The notes beneath the pieces are model-generated. The model made no database searches. It saw only the letters and a list, made by a program, of their open reading frames with translations, and was not told the DNA's origin. A stretch of 7,799 nt of DNA from an uncultured Clostridia bacterium (lineage in GTDB: Bacteria; Bacillota_A; Clostridia; Oscillospirales; Oscillospiraceae): positions 1 through 7,799 of the forward strand of contig CAMVGI010000053.1 in the NCBI GenBank assembly GCA_947166955.1. The letters run 5' to 3'. Positions 1-7,739 of this stretch are shown piece after piece. Both the position numbers and the translations under genes were made by a program. Numbering within the stretch: position 1 is the first letter of the stretch; each line of letters opens with the position of its first letter.

Positions 1-1
1 C

Positions 2-757
2 TACCTCGGCGATCAGCTCTTTTCGTTTACGAAGGAGCTGCTGCGCGAGATCCGCCGCACGGGCGGGCAGTATCTCTTCATGACGAACAATTCCTCCAAG
101 AGCGTCGCGGACTACGTCAAAAAGCTCGCGCGCCTCGGCATCGAGTCCGTTCCGGAGGACTTCATCACCTCCTCGCAGGCGACGGCGTACTATCTGCACA
201 ACCATTTCGAGGGCAAGCGCCTCTACGTCTGCGGGACGCAGTCGCTCAAGGAGGAGCTGAGCGGCGAGGGCTTCCCCCTCGTGACCGACCCCGCGCAGGC
301 GGAGTGCGTCGTCATGGGCTTCGACACGGAGCTGACGTTCCAGAAGCTGCACGACGTGAGCTGGCGCCTGACCGTGTATCCGGACACGCCCTATATCGCG
401 ACGAACGGCGACCTCGTCTGCCCCACGGAGTTCGGCTATGTGCCGGACTGCGGCAGCGTGTGCGGCATGATCAAGACCGCGACGGGAAAGCTGCCGTACG
501 TCGTCGGCAAGCCCGCGCCGCTGATGCCGGAGCTGGCGATGAAGCGCCTCGGCTATGCGAAAGAGGAGACCTGCGTGGTGGGCGACCGCATCTATACCGA
601 CGTCAAATCCGGCTTGAATGCGGGCATCACCGGCATTCTCGTGATGTCTGGCGAGACGACGCAGGAGATCCTCGACGCGAGCGAGGACAAGCCCGACCTC
701 GTGCTGCGTGACTGCGGCGAGATCGTGGACGCGCTGCACGACCTGCCGACGGTCTGA
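2..757 (+). CDS. NagD-like HAD-IIA family phosphatase, 5' end outside window
   Basis: Probably hydrolyses a small phosphorylated metabolite in the cytoplasm, as HAD subfamily IIA (NagD, PGP, AraL) enzymes do; the substrate cannot be read from sequence. The open frame runs into the window edge, and 26 codons precede the first ATG at 80. That upstream part, starting YLGDQLF, is normal family sequence, so the ATG at 80 is internal and the gene is merely cut. The nucleophile motif DxDGT must lie just upstream. Visible are motif II (TNNSSKS, codons from 83), the cap domain with IATNGDLVCP, the motif III lysine in VVGKPAP (about 500-520) and the motif IV acidic cluster GDRIYTDVKSG (about 581-613). 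The 251 visible codons leave only about 10-20 residues missing for a family of roughly 260-270. The stop is TGA at 755-757. No hairpin terminator is visible before the next promoter. The family is sure, the substrate unknown. Confidence 0.92.
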   Translation, partial: YLGDQLFSFTKELLREIRRTGGQYLFMTNNSSKSVADYVKKLARLGIESVPEDFITSSQATAYYLHNHFEGKRLYVCGTQSLKEELSGEGFPLVTDPAQAECVVMGFDTELTFQKLHDVSWRLTVYPDTPYIATNGDLVCPTEFGYVPDCGSVCGMIKTATGKLPYVVGKPAPLMPELAMKRLGYAKEETCVVGDRIYTDVKSGLNAGITGILVMSGETTQEILDASEDKPDLVLRDCGEIVDALHDLPTV

Positions 758-780
758 CGCGGCAAAATTTGGCAAAACGC

Positions 781-808
781 TTCAAATCCCACGTTTTTGT
801 GGTATAAT
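781..808 (+). promoter_or_regulatory. Sigma-A-type promoter with extended -10
   Basis: A perfect TATAAT lies at 803-808 and is preceded by TGG at 800-802, an extended -10 (TGn). A weak -35, TTCAAA at 781-786, matches the consensus at four of six positions with a 16-base spacer, so the extended -10 probably compensates. It lies in the 90-base gap before the membrane-protein gene and would start RNA around 814-816. A short inverted repeat, CCAC (789-792) with GTGG (799-802), overlaps the spacer and could be incidental. It likely drives the four genes from 848 to 4384. Confidence 0.72.
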
Positions 809-836
809 ATCGGTTTGGTAATCAGACCGGCGAAAA

Positions 837-841
837 GAGGA
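837..841 (+). promoter_or_regulatory. Ribosome binding site fixing the start at 848
   Basis: GAGGA lies six bases before the ATG at 848. The only longer alternative, a TTG at 797, overlaps the TATAAT box and would not be carried on the transcript, so 848 is preferred. Confidence 0.7.
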
Positions 842-847
842 AACGGC

Positions 848-2185
848 ATGAGAGCGGAGGACATGGGAAAATGGGAGCGCACGTTCGCGTACGCGCTGAT
901 CGCGTGCGCGGTTCTGGCGTTCTTTTCCCTGAATCTGCTCACGCCCGTCCAGCGCGACGATTGGTCGTACAGCTTCAACTTCCTCACGAAAGAGCGGATC
1001 GGCTCGTTTGACGATATTCAAGAATCGCTTGTCATCCACTATCAAAAGGTGAACGGGCGCATCCCCGTCCACTTCCTCGCGCACCTGTTCCTGTGGATGG
1101 GCAAGGGTGCGTTCAACGCCGTGAATACGCTCGCGTTCACGGGTCTCGTTACGCTCGTTTATTTCCATGCCTTCGGCGCGCTGCGCCCGTTCCGCCCCTA
1201 TGCGTGGCTGGCCGCGTTTTTGAGCCTGTGGCTGCTGACGCCTGCGTTCGGCGAGAGCTTTTTGTGGGTCACGGGCGCGGCGAACTACCTCTATGGGATG
1301 CTGCTCATTCTGTTTTTTCTCATTCCGTACCGTCGGCTTTTGAACGGCGAAGATCGGTATGCGCGGCTCAAGGTGTCCGCCGTTTGCTATGCGCTGCTTA
1401 CCGGAATAGCCGCGGGCTGGACGAACGAGAACACCGCGGGCGCGCTCTTTGTGCTTCTGCTGTGTCTGCTTATCTGGCGGCTCCTGGAGAAAAAACCAGT
1501 GCCCGCGTGGTTTTACGCGGGGCTGCTCGGCGTCGCCGCGGGGCTGTGCCTCATGGTCGGCGCCCCCGGCGAACGCTCGCGTCTCGACACGGCGGGCGGC
1601 ACGGGCGGCGTTTCGGCGATGCTGTACCGCGCCGCCGTCCTCACGGTGAAACTCGGACGCTATCTCTGGCCGGGAATACTGCTCTGGCTTTTGCTGCTTG
1701 TGTGTTTTCTGCGCGGCGGGCGGAAAAAGCACGCGCTTGTGCTGCCGCTCGTCTTTCTGCTCGCGGGGCTTGCCGCGCTCTATTCGATGGCGCTCTCGCC
1801 GCAGATCCCGAACCGCGTGTGGAGCGGGCCGATCGTCTACTTTACGATCTCCGCGCTCGCGCTGTGGGACGCGTGCGGCGTCCGCGTCGAGCGCGCTCGC
1901 GTCCGCGTTGCGCTCGTGACGCTCTGCGCGGCGCTCGCGCTTGCGAGCTACGCCGTTCAGGCGCCGAAGCTCGCCGCGACAAAGGTCGCGTTCGACGCGC
2001 GCGCGGCGGATGCGGCGGAACAGCTTGCGCAGGGCGAGCGCGCATTGAATTTGGCGAGCGTTTGCGGCAGCGGCGTGCGATTTGACGCCGCCGAGCGCGC
2101 GGGCGACATTACCGCCGACGCGGAGCATTGGCTCAATCTGGCGCTTGCGCGCTATCTTGGCGCGGATTCCGTCACGGCGGAATGA
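848..2185 (+). CDS. Polytopic membrane protein, DUF6056-like, possible GT-C-type glycosyltransferase
   Basis: A 445-residue integral membrane protein with roughly 11 predicted helices (about residues 12-31, 89-110, 118-134, 146-164, 176-192, 196-213, 221-241, 272-289, 295-316, 325-343 and 352-370) and a C-terminal tail of about 75 residues, probably soluble. A conserved-looking segment follows helix 1: QRDDWSYSF with adjacent aspartates 37-38, then HYQKVNGR near residues 64-71. An acidic pair just after the first helix is typical of GT-C glycosyltransferases, where it sits in the first outer loop. The overall pattern resembles the DUF6056 proteins found beside GtrA and GtrB; I recognise this from memory, without a search. 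It is first in the operon, 21 bases before the GtrB-like gene. By analogy with three-gene gtr clusters it could move a sugar from undecaprenyl phosphate onto a cell-envelope acceptor; that role is inference. Membrane location is firm, catalytic function unproven. Confidence 0.8.
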   Translation: MRAEDMGKWERTFAYALIACAVLAFFSLNLLTPVQRDDWSYSFNFLTKERIGSFDDIQESLVIHYQKVNGRIPVHFLAHLFLWMGKGAFNAVNTLAFTGLVTLVYFHAFGALRPFRPYAWLAAFLSLWLLTPAFGESFLWVTGAANYLYGMLLILFFLIPYRRLLNGEDRYARLKVSAVCYALLTGIAAGWTNENTAGALFVLLLCLLIWRLLEKKPVPAWFYAGLLGVAAGLCLMVGAPGERSRLDTAGGTGGVSAMLYRAAVLTVKLGRYLWPGILLWLLLLVCFLRGGRKKHALVLPLVFLLAGLAALYSMALSPQIPNRVWSGPIVYFTISALALWDACGVRVERARVRVALVTLCAALALASYAVQAPKLAATKVAFDARAADAAEQLAQGERALNLASVCGSGVRFDAAERAGDITADAEHWLNLALARYLGADSVTAE

Positions 2186-2206
2186 CGCGACGCTGGGAGG
2201 ATCGAT

Positions 2207-3151
2207 ATGGACAAGCTTCTTTCCGTGGTCATTCCCGCCTTTAACGAGGAGGCGATGATCGCCGACGCCGCGGGCGAGATCCTGCACGTGCTGGACGGCG
2301 CGGGCATCCCCTGCGAACTTGTGTTCGTGGACGACGGGTCGAAGGATGCGACGTGGGAAATGATCGCCGCCGCGCGGGAACGCGACGCGCGCGTGCGCGG
2401 GGTGCGTTTTTCACGCAATTTCGGCAAGGAGGCGGCGCTGCTCGCGGGCCTCAAATACGCCGCGGGCGCATGCTGTGTGACCATCGACTGCGACCTCCAG
2501 CACCCGCCGGAGAAGATCGTGGAGATGTACCGCCTTTGGGAGCAGGGTTACGAGGTCGTCGAGGGCGTCAAGTCCGACCGCGGTCGGGAAAGCGTCTTCT
2601 ACCGCCTCGCCGCGAACACGTTCTACCGCATCATGACCGACGCGGTCGGCTTCGAGATGAAGGACCGCTCGGATTTCAAGCTCCTCGGCCGCCGCGCGGT
2701 GGACGCGCTGCTCTCCATGCCGGAGCACGACACGTTTTACCGCGCGCTTTCGGCGTGGGTGGGTTTCCGGCAGACGAGCGTTTCCTTCGAGGTCGCGCCG
2801 CGCCGCGCGGGCGAGTCGAAATGGGGCGCGGGCAAGCTGATGCGCTATGCCGTGCGCAACATCACGAGCTTCACGTCCTCGCCCATGCGCATCGTAACGA
2901 CGCTCGGCGTTATCATGCTGCTTTTCGCGCTCGTGCTCGGCGTGCAGACGATCGCGAACAAGGTGCAGGGCCATGCGCAGGAGGGCTTTACGACGGTCAT
3001 CATCGTCGTGCTGCTCACGGGCAGCTTCGTGATGATCAGCCTCGGCGTGATGGGGCACTACCTCACGCGGATGTTCGACGAGCTCAAGGCGCGTCCGCGC
3101 TACATCGTGGCGGAGACGGCGGGAGAGAGCGATGAAAAAGCTGGCCGGTAA
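2207..3151 (+). CDS. GtrB/DPM1-type family 2 glycosyltransferase, membrane-anchored
   Basis: A 314-residue enzyme that likely transfers a sugar (often glucose in this family) from a nucleotide donor to undecaprenyl phosphate at the inner face of the membrane. The N-terminal GT-A domain has SVVIPAFNEE (6-15), VDDGS (41-45), the metal-binding DxD as D94-C95-D96 followed by LQHPPE, and the late GESKW motif (202-206) in the position of the family's RxxGxSKY. Two hydrophobic helices follow at about 228-250 and 261-285, then a short basic tail, the usual GtrB/YkcC/CsbB layout and length. The start is supported by GGGAGG at 2195-2200, six bases upstream. It begins 21 bases after the membrane-protein gene, and its last 20 bases overlap the GtrA-like gene, which suggests translational coupling. 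The cysteine inside DxD, where alanine is common, leaves both aspartates in place. The family is secure; donor sugar and final acceptor are unknown. Confidence 0.95.
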   Translation: MDKLLSVVIPAFNEEAMIADAAGEILHVLDGAGIPCELVFVDDGSKDATWEMIAAARERDARVRGVRFSRNFGKEAALLAGLKYAAGACCVTIDCDLQHPPEKIVEMYRLWEQGYEVVEGVKSDRGRESVFYRLAANTFYRIMTDAVGFEMKDRSDFKLLGRRAVDALLSMPEHDTFYRALSAWVGFRQTSVSFEVAPRRAGESKWGAGKLMRYAVRNITSFTSSPMRIVTTLGVIMLLFALVLGVQTIANKVQGHAQEGFTTVIIVVLLTGSFVMISLGVMGHYLTRMFDELKARPRYIVAETAGESDEKAGR

Positions 3152-3587
3152 ATTTCTCGACGCGGCGTTCCTGCGTTTTTTGCTTGTCGGCGTCGTCAAT
3201 ACGCTCGTCGGCACGGGCACGATGTACGCGCTCTACAACCTCGCTCGCTGCGGCTACTGGTTTTCGAGCGCGATGAACTACGTTGTCGGCAGCGTGGTGA
3301 GTTATTTCCTCAACAAATACTTCACCTTCCGCCAAACGGGGCGCGACGCGAAGACCGTACTGCGCTTCATCGTCAACATCACCGTGTGCTACGCTGCCGC
3401 CTACGGCGCGGCCCGTCCGCTCGCGCGCATGCTGCTCTCCGCCGCGTCCGAAACGGTGCGCGACAATGTGGCGATGGAGTTCGGCATGTGCATCTTCGTC
3501 GCGCTCAACTACCTCGGACAGCGGACGTTTGTGTTCCGCGCGGATGAGGCGGACGCCGCGGACAAAACGGACGGGGAGGATGCATGA
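3132..3587 (+). CDS. GtrA-family membrane protein (putative lipid-linked sugar flippase)
   Basis: A 151-residue protein with four predicted helices (about 12-34, 43-62, 77-96 and 113-129) and a charged C-terminus, the normal size and topology for GtrA. Family marks are FLLVGVVNT (16-24), SYFLNKYFTFR (57-67) and NYLGQRTFVFR (126-136); the last two resemble each other at the ends of helices 2 and 4. GtrA proteins are thought to help move undecaprenyl-phosphate-linked sugars to the outer face, though biochemical proof is limited. The start has GGGAG at 3121-3125, six bases upstream. It lies inside the end of the GtrB-like gene, and its stop overlaps the next start as ATGA, so the genes are tightly coupled. 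The acidic tail after residue 137 (many Asp, Glu and Ala) has no recognisable domain. Confidence 0.93.
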   Translation: MKKLAGKFLDAAFLRFLLVGVVNTLVGTGTMYALYNLARCGYWFSSAMNYVVGSVVSYFLNKYFTFRQTGRDAKTVLRFIVNITVCYAAAYGAARPLARMLLSAASETVRDNVAMEFGMCIFVALNYLGQRTFVFRADEADAADKTDGEDA

Positions 3588-4384
3588 GGGAACGGATCGA
3601 GATCACGGACTTCGACGCGCCGGAGCTGAACGTCTACGCGCGCCTTTCCGAACGCGAGCTGCTGCGCTGCGACGAGCCGCTTGAAGGGCTATTTATCGCG
3701 GAAAGCCCCAAGGTCATCGAACGCGCGCTCGACGCGGGCTACGAGCCGGTGTCGCTGCTGCTGGAGCCGCGCCATATCGAGGGCGAGGCAAAGGACATCG
3801 TCGCGCGCTGCGACGTGCCGGTCTATACCGCGCCGCTCGACGTTTTGACGAGGCTCGTCGGCTTTCAACTCACGCGCGGCGTTCTGTGCGCCATGCGGCG
3901 CAGGAGCGAACCGGGCGTGGAGGACGTCTGCCGGAACGCGCGGCGCGTCGTCGTGCTGGAGGACGTGCAGAACCCCACGAACGTCGGCGCGATCTTCCGC
4001 AGCGCGGCGGCGCTCGGCATGGACGCGGTGCTGCTTACGCGCGCGTGCGCCGACCCGCTCTACCGCCGCGCGGTGCGCGTGAGCATGGGAAACGTGTTTC
4101 TGATCCCGTGGACGCACGTGGAGGACGATTGGAGCGCGCGGCTGCACGCCATGGGTTTCCGCACCGCCGCGACGGCGCTGCGGGACGACGCGCTTCCGCT
4201 CGGCGAGGCGTCGCTTCGACAGGAGAAAAAGCTCGCCGTCGTGCTTGGGACCGAGGGCGACGGACTGGCGGCGTCCACGGTGGAATCGTGCGACTATGCC
4301 GTGCGCATCCCGATGGCGCGCGGCGTGGATTCGCTCAACGTCGCCGCCGCGAGCGCGGTGGTGTTCTGGGAGCTGGGCAAATAA
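3584..4384 (+). CDS. TrmH/SpoU-family RNA 2'-O-methyltransferase
   Basis: A 266-residue SPOUT-class enzyme that probably methylates a ribose 2'-OH in rRNA or tRNA using S-adenosylmethionine, as a knotted cytoplasmic dimer. The N-terminal 105 residues resemble the SpoU substrate-binding domain (LFIAESPKVIERAL at 36-49). The catalytic domain carries motif 1, NPTNVGAIFRSAAALG (130-145, with catalytic-type Arg139), motif 2, LGTEGDGL (221-228), and motif 3, from IPMARG to SLNVAAASAV (242-259), the cofactor-binding knot. All are intact. The start overlaps the gtrA-like stop as ATGA, with GGAGG at 3575-3579 four bases ahead, so it appears translationally coupled. It is the last gene before the terminator. 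No functional link to sugar transfer is apparent; such housekeeping methyltransferases often ride in unrelated operons. The RNA target, whether 23S rRNA or tRNA, cannot be told from sequence. Confidence 0.94.
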   Translation: MRERIEITDFDAPELNVYARLSERELLRCDEPLEGLFIAESPKVIERALDAGYEPVSLLLEPRHIEGEAKDIVARCDVPVYTAPLDVLTRLVGFQLTRGVLCAMRRRSEPGVEDVCRNARRVVVLEDVQNPTNVGAIFRSAAALGMDAVLLTRACADPLYRRAVRVSMGNVFLIPWTHVEDDWSARLHAMGFRTAATALRDDALPLGEASLRQEKKLAVVLGTEGDGLAASTVESCDYAVRIPMARGVDSLNVAAASAVVFWELGK

Positions 4385-4391
4385 CGACCGC

Positions 4392-4426
4392 AAAAAGGGA
4401 GGCGCTTTCAAAAGCGTCTCCCTTTC
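4392..4426. terminator. Bidirectional intrinsic terminator between convergent operons
   Basis: Arms 4394-4408 and 4411-4425 form a 15-pair stem with one G-U wobble (4402 with 4417); in practice the top opens to a loop of about 4 bases. On the minus strand the stem is followed by a run of five T (complement of 4392-4396), a classical terminator for the ATPase gene ending at 4438. On the plus strand the tail is only TTTCT, weaker, but it sits 9 bases after the methyltransferase stop. The single element serves both convergent operons. Confidence 0.87.
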
Positions 4427-4437
4427 TACGTATTCGG

Positions 4438-6314
<1,877 letters not shown>

Positions 6315-6318
<4 letters not shown>

Positions 6319-6527
6319 GCGATGACCGTGTCCGGTTCGATTTGCTTCGCCTTCTTGACGACCGCGTCGAACACCTCGTCAAACCGCTCGTCCGCGGCGG
6401 TGAGGGTGAGCTTCTGCGTCATAAAGTTGACCGAGACCTCCTCCACGCCGTCCAGCTTGGAAAGCGCGTCCTGCAGCTTCTGCGCGCAGTTGGCACAGTC
6501 GATCTCACAATGGAATTTCTTTTTCAT
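6315..6527 (-). CDS. Free-standing HMA metal-binding domain protein
   Basis: A 70-residue single-domain protein of the heavy-metal-associated fold. It binds metal through Cys11-Ala-Asn-Cys14 in the DCANCA motif, with an extra cysteine at residue 7. DCANCA resembles the N-terminal domain of CadA/ZntA pumps more than the copper-chaperone GMxCxxC form, so zinc, cadmium or lead is the likely cargo. The length is one complete beta-alpha-beta-beta-alpha-beta unit. The start at 6527 is chosen because AGGGGA (6535-6540) lies seven bases upstream; an in-frame GTG at 6545 has no spaced SD. It begins 14 bases after the repressor's stop, and its own stop overlaps the ATPase start. It probably delivers metal to, or regulates, the pump encoded next, replacing that pump's missing domain. 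A separate chaperone role is also possible. Confidence 0.92.
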
Positions 6528-6534
6528 GGTTGCT

Positions 6535-6540
6535 TCCCCT
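6535..6540 (-). promoter_or_regulatory. Ribosome binding site fixing the HMA start
   Basis: AGGGGA on the minus strand, seven bases before the ATG at 6527. It falls inside the longer reading from a GTG at 6545, so the shorter start is preferred. Confidence 0.7.
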
Positions 6541-6541
6541 T

Positions 6542-6904
6542 TCACTCTCTGATATGCTCAAAACCCGTTTCCAGAATGGCGCCCACATGGTCGTCGGCCA
6601 GCGAGTAGTAGACGACCTGCCCCTCGCGCCTGGATTTGACGAGGTTGGCAAGCCGCAGCGCCTTGAGCTGATGCGATACCGCGGATTTCGTCACGCCCAG
6701 CAGCGCCGCGAGGTCGCACACGCAAAGCTCGCGCAGTTCCAGCGCGTGCAGCAGCTTTGCGCGCGTCGGGTCGCCGAACAGCTTTAAAAGCTCCGCGACC
6801 TGAACGTATTCCTCCGTCGCGCTCAAGCGCCCGCGCACCTCCGCGACGGCCTCCTCGTGGATGACCTCGCCTTCGCAGCAAAGCTCGCGTTCCGCCTGTT
6901 CCAT
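6542..6904 (-). CDS. ArsR/SmtB-family metal-sensing repressor, CadC-like
   Basis: A 120-residue winged-helix dimeric repressor expected to leave its operator when zinc, cadmium or lead binds. The DNA-reading helix region is LLGVTKSAVSHQLKALR (about 68-84), followed by the wing REGQVVYYSL (93-102). Two known metal sites of the family are both present. The thiolate (alpha-3N) site is built from the N-terminal Cys9-Cys10 and ELCVCDL (Cys61, Cys63). The alpha-5 site is Asp104, His106, His117 and Glu120, with the DxH-x10-HxxE spacing of SmtB and CadC; Glu120 is the last residue. The start at 6904 is set by AAGGAGG nine bases upstream; a longer TTG start at 6937 would place the operator inside the gene. 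First gene of the operon, 14 bases before the HMA gene, and presumably autoregulatory. The adjacent cysteine pair differs from CadC's spaced C-x3-C. Confidence 0.94.
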   Translation of the reverse strand: MEQAERELCCEGEVIHEEAVAEVRGRLSATEEYVQVAELLKLFGDPTRAKLLHALELRELCVCDLAALLGVTKSAVSHQLKALRLANLVKSRREGQVVYYSLADDHVGAILETGFEHIRE

Positions 6905-6913
6905 GTGTCGTGT

Positions 6914-6920
6914 CCTCCTT
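6914..6920 (-). promoter_or_regulatory. Strong ribosome binding site for the ArsR-type repressor
   Basis: AAGGAGG on the minus strand, nine bases before the ATG at 6904. It rules out the upstream TTG at 6937 as the main start. Confidence 0.82.
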
Positions 6921-6925
6921 CTTGA

Positions 6926-6949
6926 ATAGTTGAGCAATCATTCAACTAT
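6926..6949. promoter_or_regulatory. Probable ArsR/CadC-type operator at the transcription start
   Basis: A perfect 8-base inverted repeat, ATAGTTGA (6926-6933) and TCAACTAT (6942-6949), with an 8-base spacer. It starts five bases downstream of the -10 box and covers the expected transcription start near 6947. A second, overlapping inverted repeat pairs TTGAAT (6922-6927) with ATTCAA (6940-6945). AT-rich imperfect palindromes with TTGA or TTCA cores at this position are typical for this repressor family. The symmetry is seen directly; repressor binding is inferred. Confidence 0.75.
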
Positions 6950-6953
6950 CGGA

Positions 6954-6982
6954 AGTATAAACCGCCGCTCCCGATTTGTCAA
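6954..6982 (-). promoter_or_regulatory. Near-consensus sigma-A promoter of the metal-efflux operon
   Basis: On the minus strand, TTGACA at 6977-6982 and TATACT at 6954-6959 are separated by exactly 17 bases. It is a full-consensus -35 and a five-of-six -10, placing the start near 6947 within the inverted repeat. A strong promoter with an operator at +1 suits tight repression and strong metal induction of the three genes that follow. The element lies in the 114-base gap between the germination gene and the repressor; no clear terminator for the germination gene is seen there. Confidence 0.88.
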
Positions 6983-7018
6983 GGGGGGCGGCGAAAATTT
7001 TTTATCGAGCGCTTTTTG

Positions 7019-7669
7019 TTATGTGTTTTCGCGGCTGACGGGGCGGCGCACGAGCAGCTCGCGCAGCGCGCGGAAATTGAACGGGACGAGCGGATAGAGG
7101 TAGCCCTTGCCCGCGATGGGCCTGTTGGTCGCGAGCAGCAGCAATATGACGACGCAGCCCGCGGCGAAGCCATACCAGTCGAACGCGCCCACGAGCAGCA
7201 GAAGCATCAGCCGCAGCAGCTTGAACGCGTAGCCCAGCTCATAGCTCGGCTGGGCGAAGTTGGCGATGGCGACGAACGCCATGTACGCCAGCACCTCCGG
7301 CACGAGCCAGTGCGCCTGCACGGCGAAATCGCCGAGCACGAGCGCGCCGATCATCGAAAACGAGTTGGAGAACACCGGCGGCGTGTTGAGACTTGTGAGC
7401 TTGATGAGGTCGACGATGAACTCCGCGAACAGAAGCTGCACCAGAAGCGGCACCTCATAGTCCTCAGCGATGGCGAGGAAGTGCAGCGCGCCCCGCGCGC
7501 CCGCCGTTTTGACGAGCGCGTACCACACGGGCGTGATAAAGAGCGTCAGCGCGAAGACGACGCAGCGCAGCGCGCGCAGATACGAGCCGATGAGCGGCGG
7601 AAAGTAAAAGTCGTTTGCCTCCTGAACGAAGTCGAAGAAATTGGTCGGCAGGATCATCGCCGCCGGCCC
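7019..7669 (-). CDS. Spore germination protein, GerA/SpoVAF family, C-terminal part only
   Basis: The last 216 codons of a GerA-type germinant-receptor or SpoVAF-like A subunit, an inner-membrane protein of spores. Recognisable in order are ILPTNFFDFVQ with YFPPLIGSYLR, the helix after LRCVVFALTLF, LLVQLLFAEFIVDLIKL, LVLGDFAVQ, PEVLAYMAFVAIANF, QPSYELG and a final helix pair, ending with the basic LRELLVRR. GDFAVQ and the PSYELG region are hallmarks of the family. Full-length members are about 480-540 residues, so more than half, including the N-terminal cytoplasmic domain, is missing. The frame stays open to 7774, but residues encoded beyond about 7670 do not look like GerA, and an ABC-transporter reading on the other strand explains them better. 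The stop is TAA at 7019-7021. Whether the gene is broken in the organism or only in the assembly is undecided. SpoVAF fits slightly better than GerAA, from memory of family sequences. Confidence 0.87.
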   Translation of the reverse strand, partial: GPAAMILPTNFFDFVQEANDFYFPPLIGSYLRALRCVVFALTLFITPVWYALVKTAGARGALHFLAIAEDYEVPLLVQLLFAEFIVDLIKLTSLNTPPVFSNSFSMIGALVLGDFAVQAHWLVPEVLAYMAFVAIANFAQPSYELGYAFKLLRLMLLLLVGAFDWYGFAAGCVVILLLLATNRPIAGKGYLYPLVPFNFRALRELLVRRPVSRENT

Positions 7670-7675
7670 CATGGC
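7655..7675. other. Junction truncating two genes (chimeric join or rearrangement breakpoint)
   Basis: To the left is minus-strand GerA-family coding sequence without its 5' half; to the right is a plus-strand ABC ATPase tail without its 5' part. Each gene loses its upstream portion at the same place, which normal gene order cannot produce. Roughly ten bases around 7660-7670 could be read as part of either gene, so the exact point is uncertain. Codon choice changes across it. Confidence 0.6.
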
Positions 7676-7739
7676 CGAGCTGACCGAGGGCCACTCCCTG
7701 GAGGAGGCCTTCCTGGAGGTGGACGGCGATGAAAGGTAG
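7671..7739 (+). CDS. ABC transporter ATP-binding protein, C-terminal tail only
   Basis: Twenty-two codons before TAG, reading MAELTEGHSLEEAFLEVDGDER. A segment of the form xxELxxG-SLEEAFLE is the usual end of drug- or lipid-type ABC ATPases. No Walker A, signature or Walker B motif is present because the rest of the gene is absent; to the left lies germination-gene sequence on the opposite strand. The in-frame codons just before 7671 (read AAGP) may also belong to it. The ATG at 7671 is therefore not taken as a true start. The permease-like frame starting inside its last codons supports the identification, since such genes commonly overlap. The short length keeps confidence moderate. Confidence 0.6.
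   Translation: MAELTEGHSLEEAFLEVDGDER

Noticed and set aside
797..847. TTG start at 797 for the membrane protein
   Set aside because: It overlaps the TATAAT box at 803-808 and would lie upstream of the transcription start. The ATG at 848 has a well-placed GAGGA.
782..2287. Long minus-strand open frame opposite the polytopic membrane protein
   Set aside because: It is extremely rich in Arg, Gln, Glu and His, the pattern made by reading GC-rich coding DNA backwards. The plus strand has a promoter, SD and plausible helices.
6980..7018. Possible terminator in the A/T-rich stretch after the germination gene
   Set aside because: AAAATTTT and AGCGCT are short self-complementary runs but do not form a GC-rich stem followed by T residues in either direction.
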